A stretch of DNA of 34,859 bases, taken from Oscillospiraceae bacterium. Lineage in GTDB: Bacteria; Bacillota; Clostridia; Oscillospirales; Acutalibacteraceae. Positions 31,882 to 34,859 of the stretch are shown here, in pieces. Made by a program: the position numbers and the translations under genes. The stretch spans positions 1 through 34,859 of the forward strand of contig CADARP010000019.1 of NCBI GenBank assembly GCA_902790325.1. Reading direction: 5' to 3'. The notes beneath the pieces were generated by a model. The model made no database searches. It was not told the DNA's origin and worked only from the letters and a program-made list of their open reading frames with translations. Each line of letters opens with the position of its first letter. Positions within the stretch are counted from its first letter, which is position 1.

Positions 31882-33159
31882 TTATGCCATTTCAAAATAC
31901 TGATCGCGTTCCGCACCGACCGACACGTAACGGATCTTGCACTTCACGGCGTCCTGGATATAGAGGATATAGTCCTGCGCCTCTTTCGGCAGCGCGTCAA
32001 AACTGCGGCAGCCGGAAATATCGCATTTCCAACCGGGAAGATACGTGTAGACGGGCTTCGCCTTGGTCAGGCGCGTGCCGGACGGGAAGCGATCGGTCGT
32101 TTCGCCGTCGATCTCATACTGCACGCAGACCGGGATCTGCTCGTACACGCTAAGCACGTCGAGCTTGGTCAACGCAAGGCAATCCGCACCCTGTACACGC
32201 ACGCCGAAGCGGGACGCCGGCACATCGAATCCGCCGACGCGGCGCGGTCTGCCGGTCGCGGCGCCGTATTCGCCGCCCGCTTCACGCAGCATATCGCCTT
32301 CTTCACCGAACAGTTCGCACGTAAACGGGCCTTCGCCCACGCAGCTCGAATAGGCTTTCATAATGCCGATCACACAGTCGAGCTTCAGCCCCGGGACGCC
32401 CGCGCCGACCGGCGCAAAGCCCGCGATGTTGGACGAAGACGAGGTATAGGGATAGATGCCGTAATCGATGTCGCGCAGCGCGCCGAGCTGTGCCTCAAAC
32501 AGGATCTTTTTGCCCGCGTCGTGCGCTTCGTACAGATAATCGGAACAGTCACAGATAAAGGGCTTGAGCGGATCGCCGTAGGTGTGCAGCCAGTCGAGCA
32601 TTTCATCCACATCAACCGGTTCGTGACCATAGCCCTTTTCGATCGTCAGGTTTTTCCATTCGAGGATGCCTTCCATCTTCTCACGCAGGACGTCCGGATC
32701 CTCAAACAGATCGCCCATGCGGAACGACTTCTTCATGTATTTGTCGGAATAGATCGGGGCGATCCCGCGGCGGGTCGAGCCAAATTTCTTATCCGCAAGA
32801 CGTTCTTCCTCCAGGATGTCGAGCAGCTTGTTATACGGCATGCAGATCGTGGCGCGGTCGCTGATTTTGAGTGAATCGGGCGTGATCGAAATGCCCTTTT
32901 CCGTCAGGCGCTGCATCTCGCCGTGCAGATGCTCGATGTCGACGACCATGCCGGTACCCATCACATTGACCGTACCGTCGCGCAGGATGCCCGAAGGCAG
33001 AAGATTCAGAATGAACTTTCCCTTGTCATTGACAACCGTATGACCGGCGTTGTTGCCGCCCTGATAGCGGACAATGATGTCGTATTCACGAGAAAGCAGA
33101 TCGACCATGCGGCCCTTGCCCTCGTCGCCCCAGTTGATACCAGTAATCGCAGTCAGCAT
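31882..33159 (-). CDS. purA: Adenylosuccinate synthetase
   Basis: This 425-residue enzyme joins IMP and aspartate using GTP, the first committed step to AMP. The N-terminal loop reads GINWGDEGKGRMVDLLS (catalytic Asp), followed by RYQGGNNAGHTVV and LLPSGIL. The middle has GTGMVVD and GRPRRVGGFD. The length is normal. AGAGGGAAT precedes the ATG. Together with adenylosuccinate lyase 18 bases upstream it completes the IMP-to-AMP branch, so the pair is functionally coherent. Confidence 0.97.
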   Translation of the reverse strand: MLTAITGINWGDEGKGRMVDLLSREYDIIVRYQGGNNAGHTVVNDKGKFILNLLPSGILRDGTVNVMGTGMVVDIEHLHGEMQRLTEKGISITPDSLKISDRATICMPYNKLLDILEEERLADKKFGSTRRGIAPIYSDKYMKKSFRMGDLFEDPDVLREKMEGILEWKNLTIEKGYGHEPVDVDEMLDWLHTYGDPLKPFICDCSDYLYEAHDAGKKILFEAQLGALRDIDYGIYPYTSSSSNIAGFAPVGAGVPGLKLDCVIGIMKAYSSCVGEGPFTCELFGEEGDMLREAGGEYGAATGRPRRVGGFDVPASRFGVRVQGADCLALTKLDVLSVYEQIPVCVQYEIDGETTDRFPSGTRLTKAKPVYTYLPGWKCDISGCRSFDALPKEAQDYILYIQDAVKCKIRYVSVGAERDQYFEMA

Positions 33160-33177
33160 AGTAATTCCCTCTATCCT

Positions 33178-34614
33178 TTAAATATTGATCTCGACCTGAA
33201 CCCGGTCGATGTTTTGGTACTTGTCAAACAGCGGGCGGACATAATTCTGCAGGAACGCTTCCGTCTGTGCTTCCGCCATTCCGGTAAAACCGCCCTCTTC
33301 AAGGATCGTGTCCACTTCGTCGCGCGTCAGGCCGAAGCGGGCGTCCGCTGCGATCCGATCGAGAAGGTCATTGTCACCGCCGTGCAGCTTGATCTGCTTG
33401 GCCGTATCGACGGAATGCTCACGGATCGCCTCATGCAGCGCCTGACGGTCGCCGCCCTTTTTGACGCAGTACATCATGATGTTCTCCGTCGCCATAAACG
33501 GCAGCTCCTCCAGCAGATGCTTTTTGATGACATTGGGGTACACCGTGCCGCCGGAGATCACATTGATCAGCAGCGAAAGTACCGCATCCGTCGCAAGAAA
33601 AGCCTCGGGCACGGAGATACGCTTGTTGGCCGAATCGTCGAGCGTACGCTCAAACCACTGCGCCGATGCGGTGATCGCGGGATTAAGTACGTCCGTCATG
33701 ATATATCTGGACAAAGAAGCGATACGCTCCGAACGCATGGGATTGCGCTTGTACGCCATGGCGGAGGAACCGATCTGGCCGGACTCAAACGGCTCGTCAA
33801 ATTCCTTAAGATGAGACATGAGCCGAATATCGTTGGAGAACTTCGTCGCGGTCTGTGCGATGCCGCACAAAGCAGAAAGGACGTTGTAGTCTGTCTTGCG
33901 GGAATAAGTCTGGCCGGAAACCGCTACACACGCGTCAAAACCCATCTTCTTCGCAATGCGTTTTTCCAGATCCACGACCTTATTCATATCGCCGCCGAAC
34001 AACTCCATGAAACTCGCGCCTGTGCCGGTCGTGCCCTTGCAACCGAGGAGCTTGAGGTTGCTCATCTGGAACTCGACCTGTTCAAGATCGCTGATCAGAT
34101 CCTGCAGCCAGAGCGTAGCGCGCTTGCCGATCGTAGTCGGCTGCGCGGCCTGGAAGTGCGTATAAGCCAAAGAAGCAAGGCCCTTATGCCGCTCGGCAAA
34201 ATCGGCAACAGCTTCGATTGCGGACAACAGCAGCTCGCGCACGCGCAAAAGTCCGCGGCGCATAACGATAATATCGGTATTGTCACCGACATAGCAGGAA
34301 GTCGCGCCGAGATGAATGATGCCCTTGGCCGACGGGCAAGCGTCACCGTAGGTGTGCACATGCGCCATCACATCGTGGCGGAACTTGTGCTCGTATTCTG
34401 CTGCTTTGTCGTAATCGATGTCGTCAATATGCCGGCGCATCTCGTCGATCTGCGCCTGCGTGATCGGAAGACCGAGCTCCATTTCACTTTCGGCAAGCGC
34501 GATCCAAAGCAGACGCCACGTGCGGAATTTCGTGTCATTGGAAAAGATCTCCTGCATCTCACGGCTTGCGTAGCGCGTGCAGAGCGGGTTGACATATACA
34601 GGTTGATTTGCCAT
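33178..34614 (-). CDS. purB: Adenylosuccinate lyase
   Basis: This 478-residue member of the fumarase/aspartase superfamily releases fumarate from SAICAR and from adenylosuccinate. It shows the family signature GSSAMAYKRNPMRSE, with the catalytic Ser in the flexible loop, the TSCYVGDNTD region and THFQAAQPTTIGKR. It is full length. The ATG at 34614 follows GGAGGAG. The promoter 40-70 bases upstream shows the first position of the operon, and no purine riboswitch structure is visible between them. Confidence 0.97.
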   Translation of the reverse strand: MANQPVYVNPLCTRYASREMQEIFSNDTKFRTWRLLWIALAESEMELGLPITQAQIDEMRRHIDDIDYDKAAEYEHKFRHDVMAHVHTYGDACPSAKGIIHLGATSCYVGDNTDIIVMRRGLLRVRELLLSAIEAVADFAERHKGLASLAYTHFQAAQPTTIGKRATLWLQDLISDLEQVEFQMSNLKLLGCKGTTGTGASFMELFGGDMNKVVDLEKRIAKKMGFDACVAVSGQTYSRKTDYNVLSALCGIAQTATKFSNDIRLMSHLKEFDEPFESGQIGSSAMAYKRNPMRSERIASLSRYIMTDVLNPAITASAQWFERTLDDSANKRISVPEAFLATDAVLSLLINVISGGTVYPNVIKKHLLEELPFMATENIMMYCVKKGGDRQALHEAIREHSVDTAKQIKLHGGDNDLLDRIAADARFGLTRDEVDTILEEGGFTGMAEAQTEAFLQNYVRPLFDKYQNIDRVQVEINI

Positions 34615-34654
34615 AAAACTCCTCCATACGAAGCATTACATAATTTGACAAGTT

Positions 34655-34683
34655 ATTATAGCACAGTCCAAACAAGTTTGCAA
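34655..34683 (-). promoter_or_regulatory. Promoter of the purB-purA operon
   Basis: On the minus strand TTGCAA, a 17-base spacer and a perfect TATAAT, with TGTGC forming an extended -10, lie about 40 bases upstream of the purB start codon. The start point is near 34648. Confidence 0.82.
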
Positions 34684-34724
34684 CAGCAACATTGAAAAAA
34701 GGAAAGCAAAAGGGCAAAAAACGC

Positions 34725-34752
34725 AAAAAAAGACTGCCGCAATGCGACAGTC
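34725..34752 (-). terminator. Terminator of the rRNA operon
   Basis: A nine-base stem (GACTGTCGC with GCGGCAGTC, loop ATT, one GU) is followed by seven T residues on the minus strand. It lies 54 bases after the mature 23S end and just before the purB promoter. Confidence 0.88.
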
Positions 34753-34806
34753 CGTTTTCATATACCCTGAAAACTGAACAAAGAATTTTGGAAGCTGAAC
34801 GAGTCA

Positions 34807-34859
34807 GGTCAAGCCCTCGACCTATTAGTACTGGCTAGCTGAACGCATCACTGCGCTTA
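34807..34859 (-). rRNA. 23S ribosomal RNA, 3' end (partial)
   Basis: Read on the minus strand, the edge sequence contains CAGTACTAATAGGTCGAGGG followed by CTTGACC. This is the conserved Bacillota 23S 3' terminus, so the gene body continues beyond the window. The trailer carries CTTTGTTCAGTTTTCAGGG, a motif common near rRNA ends in this phylum. The mature end near 34807 is an estimate from that conservation. Confidence 0.9.

Noticed and set aside
34615-34654. A purine riboswitch between the promoter and purB.
   Set aside because: The leader is only about 35 bases, too short for the aptamer, and shows no three-way junction pairing.

Overview
The window looks like chromosome from a fairly GC-rich gut-type member of the Clostridia (Bacillota), probably an Oscillospirales/Ruminococcaceae relative. 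The evidence is strong AGGAGG-type ribosome sites, sigma-A promoters, a VanZ-like protein, a dockerin-bearing secreted protein with InlB-type repeats, a phenylacetate-CoA ligase/ACT pair, LicC/LicD-type genes, and a 23S rRNA 3' end of Bacillota type. No phage, integrase, transposase, CRISPR array or tRNA was seen. The genus is not resolved.

Positions 1-59 hold the probable tail of a plus-strand gene. Positions 110-17927 form one very compact minus-strand block of 13 genes with gaps of -4 to about 74 bases, read from an extended -10 promoter at 17936-17964. In transcription order it encodes a HAD phosphatase, a secreted von Willebrand A/Ig-like surface protein, an OmpR-type response regulator, a sensor histidine kinase, a second kinase-like protein that has lost its phosphoacceptor histidine, topoisomerase III, an oligopeptide-binding lipoprotein, a VanZ-like membrane protein, a secreted LCAT-like lipase, an ApgM-type phosphoglycerate mutase, a SorE-like zinc dehydrogenase, a dihydrolipoamide-dehydrogenase-like flavoprotein and a nitroreductase. 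Several genes are translationally coupled by ATGA overlaps.

Positions 18030-21515 hold a 1161-residue secreted modular protein: papain-fold amidase, ricin-type lectin, Fn3-like domain, InlB-type repeats, three near-identical 69-residue repeats and a dockerin. The DNA for its first 500 residues is visibly AT-rich and the rest GC-rich. Its leader is the most striking item in the window. A near-perfect promoter starts RNA at the first base of a nested rod-like inverted-repeat structure (21615-21730), followed by a UUCG-loop intrinsic terminator before the start codon. I could not match it to a riboswitch or small RNA class by eye. Positions 21740-22100 carry that promoter and a 59-base tandem intergenic repeat.

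Positions 22069-25916 are plus strand: an AbrB-like regulator with a two-gene ABC exporter, a 74-residue membrane protein with its own promoter and terminator, and an AMP-forming acyl-CoA synthetase. Positions 25940-28917 are a minus-strand unit: a winged-helix/LicC-type nucleotidyltransferase fusion, a NUDIX hydrolase, a PaaK-type ligase and a double ACT protein. Divergent from it are an opine-dehydrogenase-family protein and LicD, which together with the LicC-like gene suggest an unusual surface-decoration locus.

Positions 30997-34859 are minus strand: the 3' end of 23S rRNA (with no 5S following), a terminator, then purB-purA-metallophosphoesterase from a TTGCAA-17-TATAAT promoter.
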